Source of the DNA: Pachyseris speciosa
Lineage: Eukaryota > Cnidaria > Anthozoa > Scleractinia > Pachyseridae
Reading direction: 5' to 3'
NCBI GenBank assembly: GCA_016490735.1
Contig: JAEMWC010000020.1
Coordinates: 1,925,001-1,989,000 of the forward strand
DNA length: 64,000 nt
In this document: positions 11,091 through 22,046 of the stretch, one piece after another
How positions within the stretch are numbered: the first letter of the stretch is position 1
Layout of the letters: each line of letters begins with the position of its first letter
Made by a program: the position numbers and the translations under genes
Notes under the pieces: generated by a model
What the model was told of the DNA's origin: nothing
Database searches by the model: none
What the model saw: only the letters and a program-made list of their open reading frames with translations

Positions 11091-11420
11091 TATGAAAAAA
11101 AAAATAAGACTGCGGACTGCGGACTGCGGACTGCGGATTGCGGACCCGGACTGCGGACTGGGTATAAAACGCGGACTGAGTATAAAATGAGGACTAAAGG
11201 CTGCGGACTAGGTACAAAACAATGTGCAAAAAGCGGGTATAGGCATGGCCCACCCTATAACCTACCGGTGGTCATTTTTTTTAAAACTCAGTCCAGCCTG
11301 TGTAAACTGAACGTTTTCCGTCAACACTCCCTGTGATACCAACGACTCTCTCGGCGGCGGTTCGCTCAAATTTTTCAGTGTTAAACAGACTCGCGGCAGA
11401 TTGGAATCAGGAAAACCAGA

Positions 11421-11526
11421 ATGCCGTATAAACACAACTTTCGGGCAGCTATCGTAAGGAAGAGGCTATGGTCTTATTCCGTGCAGATCAACCAGCAAAC
11501 TGGGTTCCAGTTTCTGTCACTTACAG
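11421..11526 (+). other. Candidate first exon inside the giant inverted repeat
   Basis: An ATG opens a 35-codon frame (starts MPYKHNFRAA, ends TGFQFLSLT). It closes exactly at a consensus donor (ACAG|GTAAGA). It lies in the single-copy centre between the arms, where an autonomous transposon would keep its gene. No family is recognised and no following exon is found, so this is only a candidate. Confidence 0.3.
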
Positions 11527-11671
11527 GTAAGAATCCAAAGCAGCGTGAAGTAGTGTAGCATCCAAGCATGTAATACACCTGCCCGTAGCCTTTACGATAT
11601 GAAACGTAATTGTTTTAATACTGAAGGCCTCATGTTTTCCCGTCGTTGTCCGTCAACAGTGTAAACTTTAT

Positions 11672-12005
11672 GAACGTGTCATCGGCTTCCCCGCGGGGTC
11701 GACTCCCTGGCCTACCAGGGAGATATGTGGGGGACTATAAGGAGATGGATGTGATTCTTTGCCCGAGGGTAGGGGAAAATCTTGACAATGATTTACGATC
11801 ACAAATTAGGGGTGGGGAAGTTCACAAGTTTGAAAAGGATGTCACGGAGATTTTGAGCTGAGAGACACCTCACCCTGGGGGCTTTGTCTTGAGAGATCCC
11901 TCTACCCCCCCCCCCCCGGGGGAAGTTGCTCAAGTTTACAATCCCCCTGGTTAGCCCGGGGATCGACCCCACGAGAAAGCCGATGACGATGACGATGACA
12001 TGTTC
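11672..12005. mobile_element. MITE copy A (TGTCATCGGCTTCCCC ends)
   Basis: Inverted ends beginning GAACGTGTCATCGGCTTCC and ending AAGCCGATGAC...GACATGTTC. The right end has a GATGAC triplication. Internally CCTGG...CCAGGG palindromes follow. It is closely related to copy B at 13186-13513. Confidence 0.85.
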
Positions 12006-13039
12006 ATTATATGACGTTGCGTTACTTAACGTTACGCCTGGTGGTCAGAGCACATCAGGTGTTTATTCTTATATACTATTGAAACAAAAATTGAAAGTAA
12101 GTTCAGCTCCAAGGTATTTTTCTCTCCTCAATCTCTTTCTTCAAAAACATTTTGGAAATTGCGACAGTAAACATAATTTGGGACAGCATCAACAGAATCA
12201 AATGCACGTGCATTACCGCGGAACAGTGCTTGGTTGAAGTTTTACCCAAATTTACATACCTCAGGAGATGTGATTGTCTTGGAATTTTGGAAAACATTTA
12301 ATTTAAAAAGAATTAAAGGTTTAAAAAATTCCGAATTCAGTTCTACCATGAGTCTGCTTAGAAAATTTGAGCGAAACGCCGCAGAGAGAACAGAAGAGAG
12401 TCATAGGTATGACAGATTGACGGAGAACGTTGTTTACACAGGTTTCCAGCAATGCTGAACCGAGTGTTTTGCACTTCGTAGACAGCTGTATTAATTTCAG
12501 TTTTGTAATTGTTTTTCTTAACAAGAAGACCTGTCACGCGAGATTCCCGCCATTTTTATCATATTTAGCCAATCATATTAACCTTCCTCGTGGAGTAGCG
12601 TGATCAAAAAATCGAACGATCGAAGAGAAAGGACCCTGTTATTGAAAACAGTGTGTTCGTGTTTTTTGCACTGAAAAGGAAAATAATTAAGTAAAAAACG
12701 TTGCGAAAATATTGCAAAACTTAAAACCATCTCGGTGAAAATTTAAAATAGCCTAGTGTCGTAAACGGGATTACGCCTTACAGAATTGAAAGTATATCAA
12801 CAATACGATAAAGAAAGTTTGCTGTCGAAGTCTCGTTTTTGATTATATCTGATTTGTTAAGAATGAAGGTTAGTTGGCTCACATGTATCATTTATTTTCA
12901 GTTGACTAGTGAGCTTGTGCAAAGTGGAATTGCGCATTAAACTAGTTCAAAACAACTGGTAGATCCTGTGGACATTATTTCCTGGTGTATCTTCAAATCC
13001 AATAGCACGCTATAAACCCGCGGTGCGAAACACCGAGTT
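12006..13039. other. Single-copy centre of the giant inverted repeat, no gene recognised
   Basis: Contains overlapping open frames of 64-103 codons on both strands (for example 11926-12237 and 12234-12458), none with a recognisable domain or a convincing splice context. An ancestral transposase could have occupied this place, but I cannot see one. Confidence 0.4.
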
Positions 13040-13185
13040 TTAAACAATTGAGCACCGGTAGGCGATAGGGTGGGCCATAGACTAGGCCATAGCCTACACC
13101 ATGGCCTAGGCCACGGTTTGTCCACTCCCGCCTTTTGCACAGTGTTTTGTACTCAGTACGCGTTTGGTACCTAGTCCTGGTTTTA

Positions 13186-13513
13186 TGCACATGTCATCGG
13201 CTTCCCCGTGGGGTCAGCCCCGGGCCTACCAGGGAGATTTGTGGGGAAATACAAGGAGATGGATGAGATTCTTTGCCTGAGGGTAGGGTAAAATCTTGAC
13301 ATTGTTTTACGATCAAAGATTAGGGGGTGGGGGAATTCACTAGTTTGAAAGGATGTCACGTGGATTTTCATCTGAGAAACACCTCATCCAAGGGACTTTG
13401 TCTTGACAGGTTCCCGACTCCCCGGGGAAATTCCTCAAGTTTGCTTGACTGATTTTACAATCCCCCTGGTTAGCCCGGGGTTCGACCCCACGGGGAAGCC
13501 GATGACATGTGCA
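13186..13513. mobile_element. MITE copy B (TGCACATGTCATCGG ends)
   Basis: Starts TGCACATGTCATCGGCTTCC and ends with the exact inversion (CCGATGACATGTGCA). The body matches copy A at 11672-12005, including 'CCTACCAGGGAGAT' and 'AAATCTTGACA'. Inserted in the right arm only. Confidence 0.9.
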
Positions 13514-13564
13514 TTACGGCCCAGTCCGCAATCCGGGTCCGCAGTCCGCAATCTTATTTTTTTT

Positions 13565-13830
13565 TTATACTGACTGGTTGAACGACTCGTTGAATGTTGA
13601 ATGAATAGTTGAATGTTGAATGATGCGTTGAATGTTTAATGAATAGTTGAATGTTGAATGATGTGTTGAATGTTGAATGAATAGTTGAATGTTGAATGAT
13701 TTGTTGAATGTTAAATTAATAGTTGAATGTTAAATAAATAGTTGAATGTTGAATGACTAGTTGAATGTTGAATAAGTAGCTCAATGTTGAATGATGTATT
13801 GAAGGTTGAATAAAAGTTGAATATTAAACC
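13565..13830. repeat. GTTGAATGTTGAATG minisatellite (mirror of 10.86 kb array)
   Basis: Reverse-complement version of the CATTCAACATTCAAC array, with similar flanking sequence on both sides. Confidence 0.9.
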
Positions 13831-13988
13831 AATAGTTGAAAACAAAATACATAACTGAATATAAAATTAGACGAGTTGAATATTGCTTCATTTGGCTTGC
13901 CATATTACAACTAAGGTTACAACACACAATTAATGGGACATTTCACGTCGCATACATGGAAGGGCGGACGTACAGGCGTACATACGAC

Positions 13989-14280
13989 GTACGTACGGTG
14001 ACCAAAGCCAAAATTTTTCGAATAGATGGATTACCATATTTTCTTAAGTATGATGCTACGCTTGGCGGCCCTTCCGGCCACCGGAGCTCCGTACGTACGG
14101 TGACCAAAACCAATTTTTTTCGAATAGATGGGTTACCATATTTTCTTAACTATGCTGCTCCGCTTGGCGGCCCTTCCGGCCGCCGGAGTTCCGTTCGTAC
14201 CGTGACCAAAACCAGGTTTTTTTCGAATAGATGGGTTACCATATTTTCTTAGCTATGCTGCTCCGCTTGGCGGCCCTTCC
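13989..14280. repeat. 102-bp tandem repeat, ~3 copies
   Basis: Three copies start at 13989, 14091 and 14193 (GTACGTACGGTGACCAAA...), each ending 'CGCTTGGCGGCCCTTCCGG'. Because 102 is a multiple of three, one frame stays open through all copies. The resulting 138-codon frame (13836-14252) is a by-product. Confidence 0.9.
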
Positions 14281-15040
14281 GTTCCACTTTTTAGGAAATG
14301 TAGTTCATATGTATAAAAATAACATGCGCTCTAACTGCGCTTTCTGTAAGCCCGGCGAACATATGCTACAGCGACTCGACGCCCCATTGCCTTCGGCGGA
14401 ACGAAGTCGATTATTCTAATCTGTAGATTAGTGTAACCTATAAAATAACAATAGCACAGTACCCGTCAGTCACACACGCGTTGGGAAGTACTGTAACGCT
14501 CTGAACCGAGTAGGTGTTATCATAGCTGGTTCAGAGCGTTACAGTGTAACACTGAACTTCGTTCTCCGAAGGCAATGGTGCGTTGTCGGAAACGCATGGT
14601 GCGTTGGAATTCATGCTAGTATGAAAATTCTTAACAATGGACATCCATAATGAGACAAACAAGCAACCAACAAAAATAATTAGCAGGCGCCGTAAAAATG
14701 TGAAAGCATAATTTGAGCGATTTGATGTGAATGTTTGACCACCTTACTTTATTTCAATTACCTTGAGATTGCGAGGTCTTTGAAAACAATAATTTAACTA
14801 TAGGATCACCAAGTTTAAAATAAATTGATCGACCACTTTTTTTTTCATATTCGCCTCAGTGTAAAAACATAGCCAAGTTTTGACAAAAAAGCAAAATAGC
14901 CACCTTATTCAAGTTCATATTTTTCGAAATCAAATGAAACGATTTTGTTCCACTTTTCAAGAAATGTGGTTCATATGTATAAAAATAACATGCGCTCCAA
15001 ATGTGTTTCCCGTAAGCCCGGCGAACTTATGTAGAGAGCC
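14281..15040. repeat. Direct repeat pair around the palindrome
   Basis: About 85 bp beginning TTCCACTTTTTAGGAAATGT at 14281 recurs in the same orientation near 14949 with a few changes (shared 'TTCATATGTATAAAAATAAC' and 'TAAGCCCGGCGAAC'). Confidence 0.8.
14371..14590. repeat. Palindromic element with CTGTAACGCTCTGAACC hairpin
   Basis: An outer inverted pair (CGACGCCCCATTGCCTTCGG / CCGAAGGCAATGGTGCGTTG) encloses an inner near-perfect 18-bp stem, ACTGTAACGCTCTGAACC at about 14490 with its inversion at about 14529-14546. Non-coding MITE-like sequence. Confidence 0.75.
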
Positions 15041-15385
15041 TGCCAGGGGGGGTTACCGTGTGGCTTGTCTGAATTTTAAAATCTCCCGTGTCGGTGTTTA
15101 AATCGCTAATTCTTGGCCTTGATTTCACTGTCTACAAGTACAGAAGACAGTTTAGAAAGAAAACCTCTCGATTTCAAGAAAATCGACTGTGAGTAAAAAC
15201 AATAATGACGTCATTGGGTTGCTATGGTAACTCCGATCTCGATAAAATGCACCTCACCCGAAACTTTGGTCTATCCCTAGAAGGAGTGTGGATATCGATC
15301 TTCTGTATTATGTTTTAATGCGTTGTGATTTATATTTAAAGTTGGAAGGTGTCAGTACTGAAAAATCCAATCGAGCCACCTTAAT

Positions 15386-15675
15386 GCCCCGTCCACACGT
15401 CTACGGATATTTTGGAATCCGAAACTTTTTCTATCCGGATTCGTCTTCCGTCCACACGTATCCAAATTTCCAATGTGGAAATTTTTGAGTACGCAAAGAA
15501 TTTGGAATCGTGTGGACGGTCGAATCCGGATATTTTCAAATCCGATGACGTTACAAACTCAGATTGTGCATGCTCTGTTGACAATAGTCACAGAGGGGTC
15601 CTGGATACTAGAACGAAACCGGATACGTGTGGACGGGTATCTTCGATTTAAAAATATCCGGATATGGACGGGGCC
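15386..15675. mobile_element. MITE, GCCCCGTCCACACGT ends
   Basis: Left end GCCCCGTCCACACGT...GGATATTTT and right end AAAATATCCGGATATGGACGGGGC are inverted. The phrases 'CGTGTGGACGG' and 'CCGTCCACACG' recur internally in both orientations. Non-coding, and characteristic of short cut-and-paste elements in anthozoan DNA. Confidence 0.8.
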
Positions 15676-16300
15676 TGAGTCGAATTTTAATAATTTTGAT
15701 TTTTACAGTTTTCTCGGCAATAGCGCGACGTTTGGAACAGGCCTTAGCTAGCTGTAATCAACGCTTCTGATGAGTGGAAAAACCAGTAAAATGACTAAAA
15801 TCACTAAACTTTCAAAGACAACTCGATGAACCCGGTGTAATTCAACCATATATTTGCTTGGATATAGGCGAACATCATGAAACATGCTTTCACTTTTCGC
15901 CTTTTCAACTTCGGCTGGTTCATTATCAATAATTACAGACTGTACGGACACAGTAATTGCGAACAGTTACCACAACCAGTAACCATTTTCATCTCGAGCA
16001 AGACTTGTCAGTTTTGCCTTTTGGTTTCCTTTTGTTACCAAATACTTTAGAATTTAATCTCAAAGCTTAAATAAATATCTAATATGCAAATTCAGAAATT
16101 GCTGGTCGGCTTTCAACTGCATGGCAATGTGAAATGAGCTTACGTACTTCTTGAATAAGCGCTGTTAGTTAATGTTAACATAAGAGCTGGCAAAGAAATC
16201 TCGAAAAGTTGCTCTGAAATATGAAAGAGCCTGCTTACTCTACAGGCTTTCATAGCGGAGCTCCAGCGGCCCGAAGGGCCGCGAGCGGAGCACCATACCT

Positions 16301-16332
<32 letters not shown>

Positions 16333-17474
16333 AGAATGGCTAGCGGTATTGCTCGTGGGCGCGCACGACGACGACGACGACGACGGTGGTGTTGCCCAAT
16401 AACTAATAATATCCTAATAATAATCATAATAATCCAACATGGCGGCAATACTCCACCTGGGCCAGCAGCTAACCAGCTAGTTTACAGTTTACACCCAGCG
16501 TACGTCTTTGATACTAGACATCCATCATATAGCCAATTGACACCTGTCAAAACAAGGTATCCGCTGACCAGTGTCACGTGACCATATCGCGGGCTCAAGT
16601 TGAGACCTCATCGAGGTCAGTTGTTTTTTTGAAGTTGACCGCTGACCAGGTACTTGCTTTCGATTTGATCGCAGGCTCAAGCCAGGTGTGGGACACCCAA
16701 ACCAAATCGAGGCTTAATTTTTCGCGCGCTTTCTGCGGCTCGTAATTTCACATTCACTTGGTTTCTTCATTTTGAGCAAAACAACTTCATCGTCTTCGAT
16801 CGAAGTTTGTATTTAAATTCACGTAAAAAGCATAAAAATCAAGAACTTGTCAAAAGATACTCCGGAACGTGAATTTTCAAGTGATGAAGGGAAGAGCGAT
16901 ATTTCTCAAGAAAAGCTTCAAACTTGGATCGATTGTGCGGTTGAAAACAGTATAATTCAACGCTTCAAGGGCTTTCACTTTACCGCGGCATCTTGCATCT
17001 CACTAAGAAAGGTCACTTAACAGCTCACCTGTGTTAATGGGAGGAACGAGTAGCTCAAACTCTGTGGAAAAAGCTCTTTCTTTGGACAAACCGTTTGCTA
17101 TTTTTGCGGATGCTTGTTTTTACTTTACTGAAGCTTACGTATTTTCAAGTGGTAGAAACCTCTACAACACAGCGCAGGACAGTGAGGTAAATTAAATAAA
17201 TAGAAGCTTAACATTTGGTTTAATCGTTGTTACTTTTGTTCAGGAATGAAACTTGTATTTTTCTCTCGAATGGATATAAATAACAATCATCTGTACTCGT
17301 TCTGGACGCAACGAAGTAGTTGAATTGTTTTTTTTTTTGCTACGTTGTTTTCTTTGCAAGCGAACGAGTGTTTTCACTCGGCTTGGCTGACTGTTTTTGA
17401 CCTTGGTACCTCAACAGCGTTAAGAAACTTTTGCCCTTATCTTAATAACACGTAATCACAACGAGTCCTCGTAA

Positions 17475-19962
17475 AATTAAGCATTAAAGCTCGAGTTAAA
17501 AAAAAAGCCGATCAAATGCATGTGCATGTGCATGTGCACGTCTCAAAATCTGACATAAAGTTGTCAAAATTTGAAAAAGTTTTAGAGATCTTCGTCGAAA
17601 GCGGCCTGTAAACAACAATATTAAGTTTCGCCGTCTATAAACATGTCGTCTTAATTTGTTTGAACCGGTAAGAATCAGGGTTTGGATGTAAAAACACCGA
17701 AATGGGTTGAATGGCTGGGCTGGCTTTGATAAATTTTATATTGGACGGGTCTGCGAGAGAAATGCTGTTGTGGTTTGGCAAGCGCTTTCTTCGTTAACTG
17801 CATGACGCTTTGCCACTGAGAATCATTAATTGAAGAAGGTTCTTCGGAAGACATGGGAAGTACCAGTAAAACTATAAAAGCTCTTTAGCGTTTTGTGTCA
17901 GCCAAGGAAAGATTTTGTGGGAAATGACGCTATTATTCAGCTCTGTCGCGTTGCGAGTGATTGCTGCCTCAGCGATTCCTGTTGACTGCTCTAAACGATC
18001 AGGTGTGGACCTCTTTTTTGTCTTTTCTACGGACATTTATGTCGAAATTGCTAAGCAATTTTTGTTACTTGTCTAATTTCCCACCCTCTCCAAGAATCTT
18101 CGAAGAAATATTATTCGTATTGTGCTTTGTTTTCTTGTAATACTTGTGTTTGTTGTTCTGTTGTTTCTGAAACCGCGTCATTTCCTGTTGACTGCTCTTA
18201 ACGATCAGTTTTTACCCTTTATTGTCTTTTCTACGGGCATTTATGTCAAATTAAAAACCGATTTTTCTAGACTAATTAGTACAAGCTATTATTATTACAA
18301 GCTAGTCTTGTTTTATTTCTCCACCTTCTCCTTCTCCAGCAAAACACTTGCATCGTACTTTGTTCGCTTGTAGTGTTTTTTTTAATCCGCTTTGAATTCC
18401 GTTACGCTTTCATCTGAAAGTAGTTAGGACTCACGAATGTCTATTTTTTTGCAAACGTTTGCTATCGAAAACTCTTCGTTTTCCTGCTGCTGCTCAATTG
18501 TTTTGGACACAAATTAAACTGGCCCAATAAAGCCATGCGAAGTTGCTCGGTGAGAGTGTGCAACTCCGATTCTAGGCTTGGCCTGGCTAAATATATATTG
18601 CCTTCAGCTTTTCTTTTTATAATCGCTACATACCAGACTGGAATGGTGTTCCATCGAACATCATACATGCAACCTTCTTTAAGCAGTTTTAAGTCCTATC
18701 TATTACATTATTTGTGTCAATTTTAAATCAGATGTAGCTTGTGAGTGACAAGTATGTAATTTTTAGGTTAGCTTTACAGTTGAACGGGGAAACAGACCTG
18801 TCCTTAGGTATTGCTCTAAGATGTTAAGAAATGTTTTGTTTTAAAAATTTATAGATGCAAACTAGCGTTGCAGGTTCTTTTTTACACAAAGTATTAAAGA
18901 TTATTTTTAAAAAAAAACTATCTCAAATATTTTTTTTTGCTTTTTAACATCTCCAAACTCAATTCGCAAAGGAATTTTTATTACCTTACTGAATAGAACG
19001 CTTGTTTTTAGGAGGTCGGGTCGGGGGTCCAAATCCGTAAAAGGGGGTTCGTATCTGCTAGCAGTTCTGGACTAGGGGGTCCAAATCTGATCCACAAGCA
19101 GATCTGGACTGGAGGGTGCAAATCTGCGGGGGGTCCAAATCCACTGTGATACTGGCTCAGATCACCTTTCCATACTATTTTTTACAGCCTTAGGTCTGTA
19201 GCTTGAGTGAGGTCAGATGGGTGATATGACAAGCACACTATATGTAAATGCCAGTAGAAAAAGAATGCTTTTGGAGCTCCGCTTTTAGGCTTGGCTAAAT
19301 ATATATATTATTTTTCTTAGCGAAAATAGCGAATGGGAGACTGAGAGTGAGCAAGAAAGGAAAAAAATGGGGAAAGAAAAGCCTGCGAATTCCTGACTCG
19401 AGGATCTGCGAAACAGCTCGGAAATGTAAATATCGTTTCTTTCTCGAAATTATATAAAATGACGGATGATGAGGAGCCCCTGTCATCACTGGAAGATTTT
19501 TTAGATGACACAGTCGATGATTTAGAAGTTTCTTCTTGCAGAATTGTCTATCGGCGTGCTGTGCTAACGATCTTACTCACCAACTTCTTACTTTGAAGTC
19601 CAGATGCCTAGTTAATCATGTGTTTTGGTTTTATTCTTGAAGAGCAAAGCCGGACTGAAAACACGCCCATTCATGCAAAGGATAAACGAGGCTGTTGAAG
19701 AAAGCGAATCTAGGGGAGGAAATCATGACCTCACACACTCCGCTTTCTTCGAAAAACAACATATCCTTATAGCAATTCTCCTCCGGTCAGACAATTTTGT
19801 TTCTCGTAACGCTTCGTGGACCGGTCTTTGAAAATCTGGAAAATCCACCATTATCGGCGCCACCATCTTGGATGCAGGATTTGCCAGTCGCTTCGTTTTT
19901 TCTCCCCTTCCCTTCCTTCCGTTCGTCCCCGTTTTCTCAACATGATCTCCTCTCTGAATTAA
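17475..19962. other. Non-coding stretch with a 207-bp tandem duplication
   Basis: No gene recognised. A unit beginning TTCCTGTTGACTGCTCT at 17976 recurs at 18183, a diverged tandem duplication of about 207 bp. A GGGGTCCAAATCTG-type imperfect repeat occurs at about 19020-19140. Short TGTGCATG alternating purine-pyrimidine sequence lies at 17515-17540. Open frames here are short and T-rich. Confidence 0.5.
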
Positions 19963-20074
19963 CGATTATCGTTAATTCTTAAATTGCTCTGAATTTATGA
20001 TTATCGTTAATTTATAATGCTGTTTCCCAGGACGTTTCAGAAAAGGACATATAAAAAAAAGCATGTTATTTGGA

Positions 20075-20150
20075 CTGGATTTGAGCCCGGAACTATCGCT
20101 AATAGGAACGCCTTCTTCAGTTACTACTAGACCACCGAAGAACAAGACGA
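20075..20150 (-). tRNA. tRNA-like sequence (left arm), probably not functional
   Basis: On the minus strand an A-box-like TGGTCTAGTAGTAAC is followed about 45 nt later by a B-box-like GGGCTCAAATCC. The arms do not form a clean cloverleaf by eye. It is most likely a tRNA-derived promoter core, as in SINEs. Confidence 0.35.
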
Positions 20151-20389
20151 CAGGAAATTGTACAACAAGATATTTATTAGAGTCTTGCATAGAACATTAT
20201 TGATCTACAGTGATTAGGCCCAAGCGCTGATTTTAAATGGTCAGCTTTTTGTTGTGGTTTGGTGATCGAACTTTTCCATTTACTTTCTAAAATTATTTTT
20301 AAGCGAGTGATTATATAGGCTTACTACAGGGTGTAGAATAAGCGCTTGAATTATATTGTTTAAAAATTGCGGTTTGTTCAACCAGCAAC

Positions 20390-20462
20390 GTAGTGGTCTA
20401 GTGGTTAGAAGAGAGGATTAGTCAGCGAAGAGTAGTAGGTTCGAGTCCTGTCCGAACACTAA
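20390..20462 (+). tRNA. tRNA-like sequence (right arm), probably not functional
   Basis: An A-box TGGTCTAGTGGTTAGA and a B-box GGTTCGAGTCC are spaced as in tRNA genes, in a 70-nt region. This is the better of the two cores in the element. Its D- and T-arm consensus is good, but the acceptor stem is weak. tRNA-derived SINE head or pseudogene is more likely than a working tRNA. Confidence 0.45.
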
Positions 20463-20576
20463 GGATTGTTCTTTTACAACAAAAATGCTGGCTTCCCAGA
20501 ATTCCTTTCAGACTGTCAGTGTTCTAAATTAACTATAATCGTAAATTCAGAGCAATTTGAGAATTAACGATAATCA

Positions 20577-20899
20577 CATCCGCCGAATGCTGTGGTGTCA
20601 AACATGTCAAATGAAATATGATAAGTGTGGTTGCCTAGCACCTGACATAAATCTGAAACCGATAAAGTGTTTTCCACCGAAGCATTCTGTGAGCATTCCG
20701 TTCGATAAATGTACGCCTCTGTTGAAGTACTCACTACAAGAATTGTATTTGACTTTCAATTATACTTTATATTCTGCAAAAGGCTTTCATCAGAAGGAGC
20801 GAAAAGTATCGTAAAAACGTAGTCTACTTCTCTCTAGGTCTGGCGTTATAGGCTAAAACCAGTCAAATGTCGTCAATTGCCAGACCACTTTTGAAGCGA
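20577..20899. other. Non-coding stretch
   Basis: No feature recognised. The 85-codon frame beginning in the preceding TIR has no domain. Confidence 0.4.
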
Positions 20900-21869
20900 T
20901 TAACTCTTTCCCTACCGGTCGATTTGATCGCCTTTTTTTTGCAATTTTCGGAGGGTAGGAGGTCAAATCGACCTGGCTACTCCATTTAAAAGGTTACCAC
21001 GGCGATTTCGCTGGTCTACAACACCGAAGGCTCTATCTTTGTCGTCACGCTTGTCACGCTAGCTGTTGTTTATTTCTAAACGAACACTGCAGCTACAATT
21101 CGTTGCTTATTTGATTTATAAGTGTGTTTTTCGAGCCATTTTCCACCTCAGAAGCCTCCTGCCTGGCGTCATAAGGCTGGGTTGATGGGTAGAGGCAATC
21201 CTTTGAAAGAAAACAGAGGTGAGAAGCAATTTCACACGAAGTGGGCCGCTGGAAGATGGCAATCCACGGAGTGAAGTTGTGTCTTTAGTCGTTTTGTGAG
21301 TGGATTCCGGGACCTGGCATGGCAATTTTGACTTGTAAATAATGCAATCGGTGAAATATTTTGCCAGCAGGACCGGGTGGCTCGACACGGTTCTAAAACA
21401 TATGTGAAATGGAAATTGGCAGTCTTCCATGCCGCTGTTAGGCAAGAAAATCCCAGAATTCATTTGGGTCACAAACATTAAAGATTACAGACAGTGAGAG
21501 CAGCTGAAATCAAACAGCGTTATCGGGGTCGGGCTAAAGGATTGAGCAGGCAAATGTTGAACAGATTGCAAGAACTGGATTCAAAGTTTGCTGCCAATGG
21601 AAACTTTAAACTTCAAGAGGAATTTTTGTCTTGAAAAAGACAAAGTTGCGTGAATTTTGCTGCTGTTGTGCGAGGGCGATTTTGCTTTTCAAAGAGAATA
21701 AACAGTCATATTAAGTGAAAATTGGGAGTTTCGGTCAGTTCCAGGGTGATGAAATCTGAAAAACTTATCATTTTGCAATGAAAATGCTTCATTTCGACCA
21801 TAGTCCGGGATTTGGGAAAGTTACAAGTTTCAAAGCCATCGTTCCCACAGGAACGATATTTGGTAAGCT

Positions 21870-21900
<31 letters not shown>

Positions 21901-22046
21901 GTAACTTCCATTTAGTGAAAATGACATTACCAAAAAAAAAAAAAATTCACTAAATGAGGGACCAACGAACGGACTCGAAGTCCCAGCGAGGTCAGCCCCC
22001 ATAAATATATACTTATACAAAAACATACATAAACAAATACTAATAA

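Larger units (their letters stand above)
9590..11300. repeat. Left arm of a giant inverted repeat
   Basis: This arm can be aligned by eye to the reverse complement of 13.04-17.47 kb. Anchors include 'AAACCGCTTGATGTT'/'GGACAAACCGTTTGC', the block around 10020-10080 with 'GGAACGAGTAGCTCAAAC' inverted at 17040, 'CAGGTACTTG...GCAGGCTCAAGCCAGG' at 16650-16690, a mirrored satellite (10.86-11.09 kb) and a mirrored 'GGCCCACCCTAT' near 11250. The left arm alone carries a MITE at 10145-10329. No transposase is seen. This may be a large DNA transposon with very long TIRs, or a palindromic rearrangement. Confidence 0.75.
13040..17470. repeat. Right arm of the giant inverted repeat, with insertions
   Basis: Inverted counterpart of 9.59-11.30 kb. 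The arm is interrupted by MITE B (13186-13513) and by an unmatched block of about 2.6 kb (about 13926-16500). The matching sequence stops at 'GGTTACAACACAC' and resumes at 'TACGTCTTTGATACTAGAC', which corresponds to adjacent positions in the left arm (about 10745-10785). The arms are clearly diverged, so this is not an assembly mirror image. Confidence 0.7.
19963..20576. mobile_element. TIR element carrying two inverted tRNA-like cores
   Basis: Ends of about 52-58 bp are inverted (left 'CGTTAATTCTTAAATTGCTC', right 'GAGCAATTTGAGAATTAACG'). Inside each end lies a tRNA-like sequence, in opposite orientations (see the two tRNA-like entries). The whole 614-bp unit is therefore roughly palindromic, apart from a single-copy centre at about 20160-20380. 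No protein coding is seen. Confidence 0.7.

Noticed and set aside
13836..14252. 138-codon plus-strand frame
   Set aside because: Open only because the tandem repeat period (102 bp) is a multiple of three.
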